From: Chelatococcus sp. HY11
Lineage (GTDB): Bacteria; Pseudomonadota; Alphaproteobacteria; Rhizobiales; Beijerinckiaceae
DNA: 64,000 nucleotides
Assembly: GCF_018398335.1 (NCBI RefSeq)
Contig: NZ_JAHBRX010000002.1
Span: 1,612,001 to 1,676,000 of the forward strand
Direction of reading: 5' to 3'
The notes under the pieces were generated by a model. That model worked only from the letters and a program-made list of their open reading frames with translations. It did no database searches and had not been told where the DNA came from. Position numbers and translations under genes: made by a program. How positions within the stretch are numbered: position 1 is the stretch's first letter; each line of letters starts with the position of its first letter. Below are positions 1-8,898 of this stretch, piece after piece.

Positions 1-1
1 A

Positions 2-640
2 TTGGCCATATTCGCCATATCCATCGTTATTGTCTGGCAACTGTTCCAGCTCGCGCTCGACTATATTCTCTTCCCCGCGTTGGCCGGCTTCATGGTGGTC
101 GGCCCGCTCATCGCGATCGGCCTTTATCAGAAAAGCCGCGATATCGAGGAGGGACGGCCCGTCAGTCTCGTCCGCATGATTTTCGTCAAGGCGGCCTCCG
201 GCGCCCAGGTATGGTACACGGGCGCGATCCTGTGCCTGCTGATGCTGGTCTGGATGCGGGCGGCGGTGATCATCTATGCCCTGTTCTTTGGGCTACGGCC
301 GTTTCCTGGCCTCGACGGCGTGGTCTCGATGCTGCTCACGACCCCGGAGGGATGGGGCATGCTGGTTGTGGGCACCGCCGCCGGTGGCTTGTTCGCGGCC
401 TTTTCCTTCGCCATCAGTACCTTCGCCATTCCCATGCTGCTCGATGAGAAGACCGATGCCTTCACGGCGATGGGCACGAGCATTTCGCTGGTGTGGAACA
501 ATCTGCCCGTCATGCTCGCCTGGGGCGCAATCGTGCTCGCGCTCTTCATCCTGAGCCTGGCAACCGGTCTCCTCGGCTTGATCGTGGTGTTCCCGCTGCT
601 CGGGCACGCGACCTGGCACAGTTACAGGGCGATCGCATGA
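2..640 (+). CDS. DUF2189-like integral membrane protein (5' truncated)
   Basis: The N-terminus lies upstream of the window, so base 2 is only the first in-frame base. The visible 212 residues contain about five hydrophobic segments separated by short loops. A conserved-looking Gly-Pro-Leu stretch is followed by YQKSRDIEEG, which fits the DUF2189 family of bacterial membrane proteins; this is recognised from general pattern, not from a search. The stop overlaps the fixI start by ATGA at 637-640, so the gene is probably translated together with the cbb3-oxidase assembly genes. No catalytic residues are evident and the function is unknown. A role in membrane handling of copper or respiratory components is inference from position only. 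Confidence 0.72.
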   Translation: MAIFAISIVIVWQLFQLALDYILFPALAGFMVVGPLIAIGLYQKSRDIEEGRPVSLVRMIFVKAASGAQVWYTGAILCLLMLVWMRAAVIIYALFFGLRPFPGLDGVVSMLLTTPEGWGMLVVGTAAGGLFAAFSFAISTFAIPMLLDEKTDAFTAMGTSISLVWNNLPVMLAWGAIVLALFILSLATGLLGLIVVFPLLGHATWHSYRAIA

Positions 641-2910
641 CCTGTTGCGCGCTGCCGGTCGACAAGCTGGCGGAGGTGGCCCGTATTTCGGCGCGGGAGG
701 AGTTCCGGTTGGCGAGCCGGGACCTGGGTGAAGGGCTGTATCAGACGGATTTGTCTGTGCCGGGCGTGCGTTGCGCCGCTTGTATCCGGACCGTCGAAAA
801 CGGCCTCCTGCAACTGCCGGGCCTTGAATATGCGCGGGTCAATCTGTCGACGAAGCGCGCAACCGTGAAATGGCGCGGAAGCGAGCCACCGAACGTGTTG
901 GAGACCTTGGATCGACTCGGTTTTCCCAGTCATCTTTCCGAGGCGGAAGGAGGCCGGAACGACCCGGAACTGGGGCGCCTCATTCGCGCGCTGGGGGTGG
1001 CCGGCTTCTCGTCCATGAACATCATGCTGCTGTCGGTCTCCGTGTGGTCGGGGGCCGATGCCGAAACCCGCCAGGCCTTTCACTGGATCTCGGCGGCGCT
1101 GGCGCTGCCCTGCCTCATCTATTCCGGGCGTGTTTTCTTTGTCTCGGCCTGGGGGGCACTACGCCACGGGCGCACCAACATGGACGTGCCGATCTCGATC
1201 GGCGTCTGCCTCGCCTTCGCTCTCAGCCTCTATGACACCATCCACAATGGGCGGCACGCCTATTTCGACGCCGCCACCTCACTGATCTTTTTCCTCCTGA
1301 TCGGCCGCACGCTCGATCACCTCATGCGGGAAAAGGCCCGCGCCGCTGTTCGCGGCCTGGTGCGGCTGGCGCCGCGCGGCGCGACCGTGCTGCGCGCGGA
1401 CGGCAGCCGGGACTATCTGCCTGTCGCCGATATCGAGCCGGGGATGCGCATTGCCCTTGCCGCCGGTGACCGCGTGCCCGTGGACGGCGTTGTCGCGGAT
1501 GGTATGTCTGACCTTGATTGCGCCATCGCGACCGGTGAGGGCGCTCCACAACCTGTCCAGCCGGGCTCGCCGGTTCAGGCTGGGACGCTCAACCTTTCGG
1601 CGCCACTGACGATCATCGCGTCGGTTCGCGCGGACAACTCCTTCCTGTCGGAGATGGTGCGCCTGATGGAGGCGGCGGAGGGCGGCCGAGCCCGCTATCG
1701 CCGCCTGGCCGATAGGGCCGCCCGGCTCTATTCCCCTGTCGTCCACGCCACCGCTTTCCTGACCTTCATCGGCTGGATGGTGGCGACCGGCGATTGGCAC
1801 CGGGCGATCACCATCGCGATCGCCGTGCTCATCGTCACCTGTCCCTGTGCATTGGGGCTCGCAGTCCCGATCGTGCAGGTTGTCGCGGCGCGCCGCCTTT
1901 TCGACAACGGCATCATGGTCAAGGATGGCGCGGGGCTCGAGCGCCTGGCGGAGATCGACACAATTGCCTTCGACAAGACCGGGACCCTGACGCTGGGTCG
2001 GCCCCGCCTTTTGGGCAAGGAGGCTGTCGATCCCCAGGCGCTCGCTATCGCGGCCGCGCTCGGCACGCGCTCGAACCATCCCTATTCCAGGGCGATCGCC
2101 GCTGCGATGCCAGGGGCGGCCGTGCCCCTTGCCGAAAGTGTCGAGAGGCCGGGCCTCGGTATCGAGGCGCGCATCGATGGCGCGCTCTATCGACTGGGGC
2201 GGGCGGAATGGGCACTGTCGGATCGCGCACGGATGGATGGCGTCCGCGCGGATGCGCCCGGCACGGTGCTCAGTCGTGACGGCGCGCTGGTCGCGTCCTT
2301 CACCTTCGAGGACGCCTTGCGTCCTGGTGCTGACGCCGCGGTCGCCCGGCTCCGCGGCGAGGGTGTCAGGCTCTGCCTGTTGTCGGGCGATCGCGAGGCG
2401 GCTGTTGCCGCCGTGGCGCGACGGCTTGGCGTCAGTGATTTCGCGGCACGCCTTTTACCGGCCCAGAAGGTGGCGCGGCTGGAGGCGCTGGCTGATGCCG
2501 GCCACAAGGTGTTGATGGTCGGCGACGGCCTTAATGATGCGCCGGCGCTCGCCAAGTCCCATGTCTCCATGGCGCCTGCCACGGCCGCCGATATCGGGCG
2601 AAACGCTGCCGATTTCGTCTTTCTCCGGGACAGTCTCGACGCCGTTCCGGTGGCAATGGCTGTCGCGCGCGAGGGCGGCCGGCTGATACGGCAGAATTTC
2701 GCATTGGCCATCATTTACAACGTCATTGCCCTGCCCATAGCCATCGCGGGCTTCGTCACGCCTTTGATCGCGGCGCTGGCGATGTCGCTGTCGTCCGTCA
2801 TCGTCGTCGCGAATGCCTTGCGCCTTGGGGCCGGAAGAGGCGCCCGGCGGGGAACACGGCAGGTGACTGGAACGGGCGCGTTCGAGCCGGCATTGGGGCC
2901 GGGTCGATGA
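637..2910 (+). CDS. fixI: Cu(+)-exporting P1B-type ATPase FixI/CcoI
   Basis: This is a copper-transporting P-type ATPase of 757 residues that supplies copper for cbb3-type cytochrome oxidase assembly. A heavy-metal-associated domain near the N-terminus carries CAAC (residues 46-49). The membrane CPC metal site, in CPCALGL, is at residues 402-404. The phosphorylation motif DKTGTLT starts at residue 446 and the hinge motif GDGLNDAP at 629. A TGE actuator motif precedes the CPC helix, and about eight membrane segments are visible. The ATG at 637 was chosen because it overlaps the previous stop as ATGA and the protein then begins at normal FixI length; a longer in-frame extension to 493 lies inside the upstream gene. 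The following fixS overlaps it by four bases, which supports FixI rather than a general CopA. Confidence 0.93.
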   Translation: MTCCALPVDKLAEVARISAREEFRLASRDLGEGLYQTDLSVPGVRCAACIRTVENGLLQLPGLEYARVNLSTKRATVKWRGSEPPNVLETLDRLGFPSHLSEAEGGRNDPELGRLIRALGVAGFSSMNIMLLSVSVWSGADAETRQAFHWISAALALPCLIYSGRVFFVSAWGALRHGRTNMDVPISIGVCLAFALSLYDTIHNGRHAYFDAATSLIFFLLIGRTLDHLMREKARAAVRGLVRLAPRGATVLRADGSRDYLPVADIEPGMRIALAAGDRVPVDGVVADGMSDLDCAIATGEGAPQPVQPGSPVQAGTLNLSAPLTIIASVRADNSFLSEMVRLMEAAEGGRARYRRLADRAARLYSPVVHATAFLTFIGWMVATGDWHRAITIAIAVLIVTCPCALGLAVPIVQVVAARRLFDNGIMVKDGAGLERLAEIDTIAFDKTGTLTLGRPRLLGKEAVDPQALAIAAALGTRSNHPYSRAIAAAMPGAAVPLAESVERPGLGIEARIDGALYRLGRAEWALSDRARMDGVRADAPGTVLSRDGALVASFTFEDALRPGADAAVARLRGEGVRLCLLSGDREAAVAAVARRLGVSDFAARLLPAQKVARLEALADAGHKVLMVGDGLNDAPALAKSHVSMAPATAADIGRNAADFVFLRDSLDAVPVAMAVAREGGRLIRQNFALAIIYNVIALPIAIAGFVTPLIAALAMSLSSVIVVANALRLGAGRGARRGTRQVTGTGAFEPALGPGR

Positions 2911-3164
2911 GCAGCCTCGCCTTTCTTATCCCCCTGGCGCTGGTGTTCGGCGGTGCGGCATTGGCCGCCTTGTTCTGGTCGTTGCGCAGCAGCCAGTATG
3001 ACGATCTGGATGGAGCGGCCGAGCGGATTTTCCTCGATCCCGACGACGACCGGGCCGACGCGGATACTCTTGGCTTGCCTCCGGGACAGGTTGCACAGTC
3101 CGCAAAAGCTGTCTCCCAGCCCGGAGAGATTTGGCCCGCCGTACAGAAAGGTCAGGACCCATGA
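2907..3164 (+). CDS. fixS: cbb3-type cytochrome oxidase assembly protein CcoS/FixS
   Basis: This is a small protein of 85 residues with one N-terminal membrane helix (about residues 4-26) followed by SSQYDDLDGAAERIFLD, the CcoS signature. CcoS is needed to place heme and copper in the active cbb3 oxidase. Its start overlaps the fixI stop (ATGA, 2907-2910) and its own stop overlaps the next gene (ATGA, 3161-3164), so translation is probably coupled. The acidic C-terminal tail is somewhat longer than in the shortest family members. The structural ccoNOP genes are not in this window and presumably lie upstream. Confidence 0.92.
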   Translation: MSSLAFLIPLALVFGGAALAALFWSLRSSQYDDLDGAAERIFLDPDDDRADADTLGLPPGQVAQSAKAVSQPGEIWPAVQKGQDP

Positions 3165-3625
3165 AAGGTCGCCCGGTGCCGATGCGCACGATCCTGGTGG
3201 ATGGCAAGCCGCTGCCTGACATTCTCGACGAGGCGATGATCCACGCCGTCGTGCATGGCTTCTATGGCCGGATTCGTGAGGATGCCTTGCTCGGACCGGT
3301 GTTCAAAGCGGCGATCGCGCCGGCCGCCTGGCCCCATCATCTCGACAAGATGTGCGATTTCTGGTCGTCAATGCTGTTGCGCACCGGTCGTTACGAGGGC
3401 AGGCCGTTGCCTCCGCATCTTGCCATCCCGGGACTGGCCGAAGAGCATTTCCGGCGTTGGCTGACACTGTTCCAGGCGACGGTCAATGCGCTCTGCCCGC
3501 CGGAAGTGGCGGAGCTTTTCCTGGATCGCGCCTTGCGCATCGCCCATTCCTTTCGCCTGGCGATCGCTTTCAGCCGTGGCGAGAATTCCATGGAGGTTCA
3601 TCCGATCCTCCAAGACAGCCTTTGA
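3161..3625 (+). CDS. Group III truncated hemoglobin
   Basis: This 154-residue protein matches class III truncated hemoglobins. It has the early HGFYGRIREDALLGPVF segment (helix B region with the B10 Tyr) and the EEHFRRWLTLF segment carrying the likely proximal heme His. These proteins bind O2 or NO, and some lower NO or help oxygen metabolism; the specific role is not known for most members. The ATG at 3161 was chosen because it overlaps the fixS stop; an upstream in-frame TTG at 3131 would only extend into fixS. Coupling to fixI-fixS suggests expression under low oxygen, which is inference. Confidence 0.9.
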   Translation: MKGRPVPMRTILVDGKPLPDILDEAMIHAVVHGFYGRIREDALLGPVFKAAIAPAAWPHHLDKMCDFWSSMLLRTGRYEGRPLPPHLAIPGLAEEHFRRWLTLFQATVNALCPPEVAELFLDRALRIAHSFRLAIAFSRGENSMEVHPILQDSL

Positions 3626-3712
3626 CCCAATCGCGCGATGCGGCAGCCGCCATCTAGCGCTCCCTGAACGATCTGCCCGCGCGCTTGCTCGCCTTGGCGT
3701 CCGATCGTGCCT

Positions 3713-4618
3713 TCATTCGGCGGCAAGGAACGATTGGAGCGGCGGGACCACACAATCGAGAAATGCCCGCACGCGTTGCGGCATGCGGGAACCACCGAGA
3801 TAGAGGGCATGGATCTCCTCTTCATCGACCTGCACGACATCGCCCAGCACCTCAACGAGACGCCCGGCGGCTATGTCGGCGCGCGCGTGGTAGTCCCCGA
3901 GCCTGGCGAGGCCGATGCCCGACACCGCCATGCGGCGCACGGTTTCTCCATTGTTGGCCAGGAGGGACCCGCGCACGGCCCGATCGACGATCCGTCCACT
4001 TTCCTTGAGCGGCCAGACCGGCGACGACCTGCGGAAATTGAAACCGAGGCAGTTGTGCCGAGCGAGATCCTCGATTGTGTGGGGAACACCGTGTCGCTCG
4101 AGATAGGACGGTGAGGCAACGATCTTGCGGCGCGCTATGCCGATGCGCCGCGCCATCATGCTGGAGGCGGGCAGGCTGCCCGTGCGGAAGGCGACATCTG
4201 TTCTGTCGAGATAAAGATCGATGATCTCATCCGACAGTGAGAGGTCTACGACGATATCAGGATAAGCCTTCCAGAAAGCGGGCAGAATCGGTTCCAGCCC
4301 AATGATTCCAAACGCGACGGACGCATTGACGCGAATGGTCCCGCCAAGGCTTGCCGCGCCTCGGGAAAGGCCACGCTCCATTTCGTCGAGCTCGCCCAGC
4401 AACACCTGGCTTCTCTCATAGTAGGTCTGCCCTTCCGCCGTCAGCGATAGTCGACGCGTCGACCGCTCAAGAAGCCTGGCTCCAAGGCGCTCCTCGATGC
4501 GCGCTATGAGCTTGCTAACGGTAGATGGGGTCATCCGAAGCGCTCTAGCGGCTTCCGAAAAGCTGCCGGTCTCAACGACCCGGATAAAGACCTGCATCTC
4601 CCCGAACCGATTATCCAT
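3713..4618 (-). CDS. LysR-family transcriptional regulator
   Basis: This 301-residue protein has an N-terminal winged helix-turn-helix (about residues 4-62, including SFSEAARALRMTPSTVSKL) and a C-terminal periplasmic-binding-protein-like effector domain (about 90-295). This is the normal LysR layout, closest in feel to the DsbM/YafC/PecT-like branch that controls neighbouring redox genes. It is divergent from the aldo/keto reductase-MFS pair, and a perfect 15-bp dyad lies between them, nine bases or so from its own start when the extended dyad is counted. Autoregulation and control of the divergent pair are therefore likely. The effector is unknown. Confidence 0.93.
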   Translation of the reverse strand: MDNRFGEMQVFIRVVETGSFSEAARALRMTPSTVSKLIARIEERLGARLLERSTRRLSLTAEGQTYYERSQVLLGELDEMERGLSRGAASLGGTIRVNASVAFGIIGLEPILPAFWKAYPDIVVDLSLSDEIIDLYLDRTDVAFRTGSLPASSMMARRIGIARRKIVASPSYLERHGVPHTIEDLARHNCLGFNFRRSSPVWPLKESGRIVDRAVRGSLLANNGETVRRMAVSGIGLARLGDYHARADIAAGRLVEVLGDVVQVDEEEIHALYLGGSRMPQRVRAFLDCVVPPLQSFLAAE

Positions 4619-4626
4619 ATGCGCCT

Positions 4627-4651
4627 CATCTGTGAAATCATTTCACTGATG
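4627..4651. promoter_or_regulatory. LysR operator candidate (25-bp dyad)
   Basis: The core GTGAAA-TCA-TTTCAC (4632-4646) is a perfect 15-bp palindrome. It is extended by CATC on the left and GATG on the right, each after one unpaired base. The inner 13 bases fit the T-N11-A rule for LysR boxes. The dyad sits in the divergent promoter region directly before the LysR start. Its use as an operator is inference from form and place. Confidence 0.7.
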
Positions 4652-4763
4652 ATGTGGAAAACTAGCGGATTATCAAGCCAGTCCCTCCGAGCCATCTAGG
4701 GCGTGGGTATCCGACGCCTCCGACTCAGATTGCGCCGCCTCAATCATCCAACGGACAGACACC

Positions 4764-5585
4764 ATGCAGACCATTTTGGCGCACGGCGCCCGTATTCCCG
4801 CCCTCCGATTCGGCCTGTTCCGCATGTCCGATGCCGAAGTGGAACGCGCGATTCCGGCAGCGCTGGCCGCTGGCTTCCGCCATTTCGATACGGCACAGAT
4901 CTACGACAATGAAGCCGCGCTAGGTCGGGCCCTTCAGGGGGCAGGGGCGCGGCGCGAGGATATCTTCCTGACGACGAAGGTGTGGGTCGACAACTATCGA
5001 CCCGAACGCTTCGCTGCGTCGGTCGAGGAAAGCCTGGAAAAGTTGAAGGTCGACCGCGTCGACCTTCTTCTGCTGCATTGGCCGGGAAACACCGTGCCGA
5101 TCGCCGATCAGATCGCGATGCTGAACGCGGTGCGTGAGGCGGGCAAGACCGACCACATCGGCGTCAGCAACCAGAATGTCGCGCAGTTGAAGGAGGCGAT
5201 CACGGTGAGTCCGGCGCCGATCGTCGCCAACCAGATCGAGGTGCATCCCTATCTGGATCAGCATGCCATCGCGGGAGTGGCAAGGGCGGCCGGTGTCGCG
5301 ATCACCGCCTATTTCGGCATGGCAGACGGCCGGGTGCCGCAAGATCCGGTTCTACGAGAGATCGGTGCCCGCTACGGCAAAACCGCCGCGCAGGTCGCAT
5401 TGCGCTGGCTGGTGCAGCAGGGATTCATAGCATTGTCCAAGACCGCGCGGCCAGAGCGCGTCGCCGAGAATGCCGCGATCTTCGATTTTACATTGAGTGT
5501 TGCCGACATGACGGCAATCGGTGGGCTCGCCAGGCCTGATGGCCGGCTCGTGAGCCCTGACGGCCTGGCGCCGGATTGGGACTGA
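4764..5585 (+). CDS. Aldo/keto reductase (2,5-diketogluconate reductase-like)
   Basis: This 273-residue protein is an (alpha/beta)8-barrel NAD(P)H-dependent reductase. The catalytic tetrad is visible as Asp42, Tyr47, Lys72 and His105, in FDTAQIYDNE, TTK and LLLLHW. The C-terminal half has the cofactor-binding SKTARPERV segment. Length and motifs fit the AKR5-like group that includes DkgA/DkgB. It is followed 16 bases later by an MFS exporter and is controlled probably by the divergent LysR gene. The physiological aldehyde or ketone substrate cannot be told from sequence. Confidence 0.92.
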   Translation: MQTILAHGARIPALRFGLFRMSDAEVERAIPAALAAGFRHFDTAQIYDNEAALGRALQGAGARREDIFLTTKVWVDNYRPERFAASVEESLEKLKVDRVDLLLLHWPGNTVPIADQIAMLNAVREAGKTDHIGVSNQNVAQLKEAITVSPAPIVANQIEVHPYLDQHAIAGVARAAGVAITAYFGMADGRVPQDPVLREIGARYGKTAAQVALRWLVQQGFIALSKTARPERVAENAAIFDFTLSVADMTAIGGLARPDGRLVSPDGLAPDWD

Positions 5586-5601
5586 CAGGAAAGAACGCAT
5601 C

Positions 5602-6810
5602 ATGGATCTCTGCACAACCGCCGATGAGGCATCCGCGGTAGCCGATCGGTCACGGTCACATTCATCCTGGCCCCTACTGGCCCTGGCAGTGGGTGCGTTT
5701 GGGATCGGGACGACGGAATTTGCGCCCATGGGACTGCTTCCGGTCATTGCCGAGGGTGTGGGCGCCTCCATTCCGGAGGCAGGTCTGCTCGTCAGTGCCT
5801 ATGCGCTCGGTGTGTTGTTGGGGGCGCCCCTGATGACGCTGGGGTTGGGGCGGGTTTCACGCAAGACCGCGCTGATCGTGCTCATGGCGATCTTCACCGT
5901 CGGCAATCTCCTGTCCGCGGCCGCGCCCGGCTATGGCACCTTGATGATGGCCCGGCTCGTGACCAGCCTGGCCCATGGCGCGTTCTTTGGCCTGGGGTCG
6001 CTGGTCGCAGCCAGTGTCGTGCCTCCAGGCAAGGGTGCGAGCGCGGTTGCGACCATGTTCCTCGGTCTCACGATCGCCAATGTGGGTGGTGTGCCGGCCG
6101 CGACCTGGGTCGGGCAGCAGATCGGTTGGCGCATGGCATTTGCGGGAACCGCGGGGCTCGGGTTGCTTGCGATGGCCGCGTTGGCCTTCGCGCTGCCACG
6201 GGGCGAACGTGGGCAGATGCCAGACCTCCGTCGCGAATTGAGTGTTCTCAGCAGACCAGCGGTGCTGACCGCGTTCGCGACCACCGTTCTCGGTTCTGGC
6301 GCAATGTTCACGCTTTACACGTACGTGGCTCCGGTTCTCGCCAATCTCAATGGTGCGCAGCCCGGTTTCATCACGATGATGCTTGTGTTGATCGGCATCG
6401 GCTTCACCGTCGGCAATATGGCCGGAGGGAGGCTCGCGGATCGCTCGCTGGACGGCAGTCTGTTGCTGTTCCTCGCCCTGTTGGCAGCGATCATGCTGGT
6501 CTTTCCGCTGTTGGCGAGAAGCGAACTCGGCGCTGCGGTAGCGCTTTTGGCTTGGGGCGCCGCGACCTTCGCCGTGGTGCCGCCGTTGCAGATGCGCGTG
6601 ATGCAACTTGCGGTCGAAGCCCCCGGGCTAGCCTCTTCCGTCAATGTCGGCGCCTTTAATCTGGGGAATGCCCTCGGAGCGGGCGTCGGTGGCGCCGTGA
6701 TCGCCCTCGGGCTGGGTTACGCGGCAGTGCCGATTGCCGGCGCTTTCCTTGCGGGCGGCGGTCTCCTGCTTGTTCTCGCTGGACGAGCGAGCCGCCCCGC
6801 GCGCGCTTGA
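5602..6810 (+). CDS. MFS transporter (AraJ/DHA1-type efflux)
   Basis: This 402-residue protein has about twelve membrane segments in two halves. The early motif GIGTTEFAPMGLLPVIAEGV is typical of the AraJ/YdhP/sugar-efflux branch of the DHA1 family. A hydrophilic N-terminal stretch of about 25 residues precedes the first helix; an internal ATG could shorten it. The gene follows the aldo/keto reductase closely and is probably co-transcribed with it. The pair suggests reduction and export of a small toxic compound, which is inference. Confidence 0.9.
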   Translation: MDLCTTADEASAVADRSRSHSSWPLLALAVGAFGIGTTEFAPMGLLPVIAEGVGASIPEAGLLVSAYALGVLLGAPLMTLGLGRVSRKTALIVLMAIFTVGNLLSAAAPGYGTLMMARLVTSLAHGAFFGLGSLVAASVVPPGKGASAVATMFLGLTIANVGGVPAATWVGQQIGWRMAFAGTAGLGLLAMAALAFALPRGERGQMPDLRRELSVLSRPAVLTAFATTVLGSGAMFTLYTYVAPVLANLNGAQPGFITMMLVLIGIGFTVGNMAGGRLADRSLDGSLLLFLALLAAIMLVFPLLARSELGAAVALLAWGAATFAVVPPLQMRVMQLAVEAPGLASSVNVGAFNLGNALGAGVGGAVIALGLGYAAVPIAGAFLAGGGLLLVLAGRASRPARA

Positions 6811-6868
6811 CATAAGTCGCCCATGGCGGGGCGCGGAACCCTATTACGGAGGCCGCGCCTGCGCCTGC

Positions 6869-8425
6869 TTAGCCGACCGTGGCATCGACTACGCTGATCC
6901 GGACCTTGCCGATGCTGCGCTTGTCGAGTGAGACGATACCAAACCGAAGACCTTCCAGCTCCAGAGTTTCGCCAATGGCCGGCAAATGTCCCAAATGCGT
7001 CAGAATATAGCCGCCGAGCGTGAAATAGCGGTTCGAATCATCAACCAGATCATGTCCAATCGCGCCGCTGAGCTGGCGTATGTCGATGAATCCATCGACC
7101 AGCCAGGAACCGTCCTCCTGGCGATCCACCGCTGCCGCTTCCTCGTCCATGTCGGGAAACTCACCTGCGATTGCCTCAAGGATATCCGTCGGTGTGGCTA
7201 TCCCTTCGAAGGACCCATATTCATCAACGATCATCGCGAGCTGCACAGGCGACCCACGCAGCTGTTCCATGACCTTGAGCACATCAGTCGTTTCATGGAC
7301 GATGACCGGCTGACGTGTGACCCGTCCCCAATCGATTGGCTTGCCGTCGATCAGGATGTTCAAAAGCTCCTTTGTGATCGCAACGCCAACGAAATCGTCG
7401 ACCTTCTCGCGCGCCAGGATGACGCGGCCATGCGTGAGCTTCCGAATTGACGCCTGTAGCTGCTCGGCGCTCTCGTTGAGGTCCAGCCACTCAACCTCAT
7501 TGCGCGGCGACATGATGGAGCTGACGGGGCGCTCTCCGAGATCGAGGACGCCGCGAATCATTTCCTTTTCCTCGGGCCTGAACAGGTCGCTTTGTGCGGC
7601 CTGCTCCGCGATGACGTCGATCGTCTCTCCCATCGGCGCCTGGCCCACGCGGCCACCGAGCATGCGAAGTACGGCTTCCGACGTGCGTTCGCGGAGATCC
7701 CCGGTGCTGATCAGTTTTTCCCTGTTGTGACGCCCGACCTGATTGGCGGCCTCGATCAGAACCGAGAAGCCGATCGCCGCATAGAGATATCCCTTGGGGA
7801 TATGCATGCCGAAACCTTCGACCACCAGGCTGAAGCCGATCATCAGCAGGAAGCCAAGACAGAGGATGACGACGGTCGGATGCTTCGACACAAAGGCCAT
7901 CAACGGCCTCGATGCGGCCATCATGACGGCCATGGCCACGCAGACCGCCACGATCATGACCCAGAGTTGGTCAACCATGCCGACGGCGGTGATGACGCTA
8001 TCGAGCGAGAAGACAGCGTCGAGCACGACGATCTGGACAATCACCTGCCAGAAGACCGCGTGGACAACTTTGCCTTCTTTGGGCTTGTGCGCCCCTTCGA
8101 GCCGCTCGTGGAGCTCCATCGTCCCCTTTGCCAGGAGAAACACGCCGCCGACGATCAAAATGAGATCACGGCCCGAGAAGGAGAAGTCGCCGACACTGAA
8201 GATCGGCCGCGTCAACGTGACGATCCAGGAGATCGAGAACAGAAGCCCGATGCGCATGATGAGCGCGAGCGACAGGCCGATGACACGCGCTTTGTTGCGC
8301 TGGCTGGGTGGCAGCTTGTCGGCCAGAATCGCAATGAACACGAGGTTGTCGATGCCGAGAACGACTTCCAGAACGATAAGCGTGACGAGGCCGATCCAGA
8401 TGTTCGGATCTGCGAGGAATTCCAT
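6869..8425 (-). CDS. TerC-family membrane protein with CBS and CorC/HlyC domains
   Basis: This protein has 518 residues. Residues 1-230 form a TerC-type multispan domain with acidic membrane motifs (DNLVF and [10 protein letters not shown]) typical of metal-related TerC/Alx proteins. A paired CBS region follows (about 290-405, beginning [10 protein letters not shown]), and then a CorC/HlyC transporter-associated domain (about 425-505). The layout matches the YoaE/YegH/YtfL-like fusion family. TerC-type proteins are linked to manganese homeostasis or metalation of exported proteins; the exact role of the CBS fusion form is not settled. The gene stands alone on its strand and has a terminator hairpin in its own leader. 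Confidence 0.93.
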   Translation of the reverse strand: MEFLADPNIWIGLVTLIVLEVVLGIDNLVFIAILADKLPPSQRNKARVIGLSLALIMRIGLLFSISWIVTLTRPIFSVGDFSFSGRDLILIVGGVFLLAKGTMELHERLEGAHKPKEGKVVHAVFWQVIVQIVVLDAVFSLDSVITAVGMVDQLWVMIVAVCVAMAVMMAASRPLMAFVSKHPTVVILCLGFLLMIGFSLVVEGFGMHIPKGYLYAAIGFSVLIEAANQVGRHNREKLISTGDLRERTSEAVLRMLGGRVGQAPMGETIDVIAEQAAQSDLFRPEEKEMIRGVLDLGERPVSSIMSPRNEVEWLDLNESAEQLQASIRKLTHGRVILAREKVDDFVGVAITKELLNILIDGKPIDWGRVTRQPVIVHETTDVLKVMEQLRGSPVQLAMIVDEYGSFEGIATPTDILEAIAGEFPDMDEEAAAVDRQEDGSWLVDGFIDIRQLSGAIGHDLVDDSNRYFTLGGYILTHLGHLPAIGETLELEGLRFGIVSLDKRSIGKVRISVVDATVG

Positions 8426-8898
8426 CGTGAGGCCCTTATAGGGTATTGGGTAAACGCAAAAAGCCCCGGATTGAATATCCGAGGCACCCGTCTTCCAAAT
8501 CGCAGCTTAGGACATGAGAGTTACGCTGGCGGCGCAAAAGCGGCACCAGCCACGATCGGTATCGACTGTCGTCTGTACTGTCGTCGTCGTCGGGCATGCT
8601 CTCAGATCATCTCGTAAGGCGCGCTGATAGTATCACTTTGATGGTTAGCACACCGCTCCGGGATAGGAAAGAACGTGCCCGTCCGCTAAGGGCTGATGAC
8701 GCTCTCGTGTTCCGACCGATTGCCGGCGGAAGCCCTTGAAGGGCCGGTTGAACGAACATATTTCAATTATCCACGGATTTTCGTTGGGCATCCAGAATTA
8801 CACATCATGTTTGTGTTTATTTGCGATCAAACGACGGAACGCCTGAGAAGGTATGATTCTCCGCTCAACGATCCGGGACCTGAACGAAGGGACTCCCA
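8426..8898. other. Non-coding region between TerC-CBS and the LLM monooxygenase
   Basis: This 473-base region has no convincing gene. The TerC-side part (about 8430-8640) reads on the minus strand as a structured leader. A TGAGAG segment near 8602 can pair with CTCTCA near 8514. A GCTGG/CCAGC hairpin lies inside that, and the terminator at 8458-8484 follows. The part from about 8640 to 8898 is the upstream region of the plus-strand monooxygenase gene and is locally AT-rich near 8755-8830; I see no clear operator there. Confidence 0.5.
8458..8484 (-). terminator. Intrinsic-terminator hairpin in the TerC 5' leader
   Basis: Read on the minus strand, CCTCGGAT and ATCCGGGG form an 8-bp stem (one G-U pair) around a 5-base loop, followed by CTTTTT. 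The U tract ends about 33 bases before the TerC start codon at 8425, so it lies upstream of the gene, not after it. This is the layout of a transcription attenuator or a riboswitch expression platform. The alternative is that it ends some short upstream minus-strand transcript. Confidence 0.65.

Noticed and set aside
6826-6868. GGCGCGG/CCGCGCC hairpin after the MFS gene as a terminator
   Set aside because: The loop is about 17 bases and no T tract follows on either strand.
7592-8617. Plus-strand open frame opposite the TerC gene
   Set aside because: The sequence is His/Asp-rich antisense translation of membrane segments and has no ribosome site.
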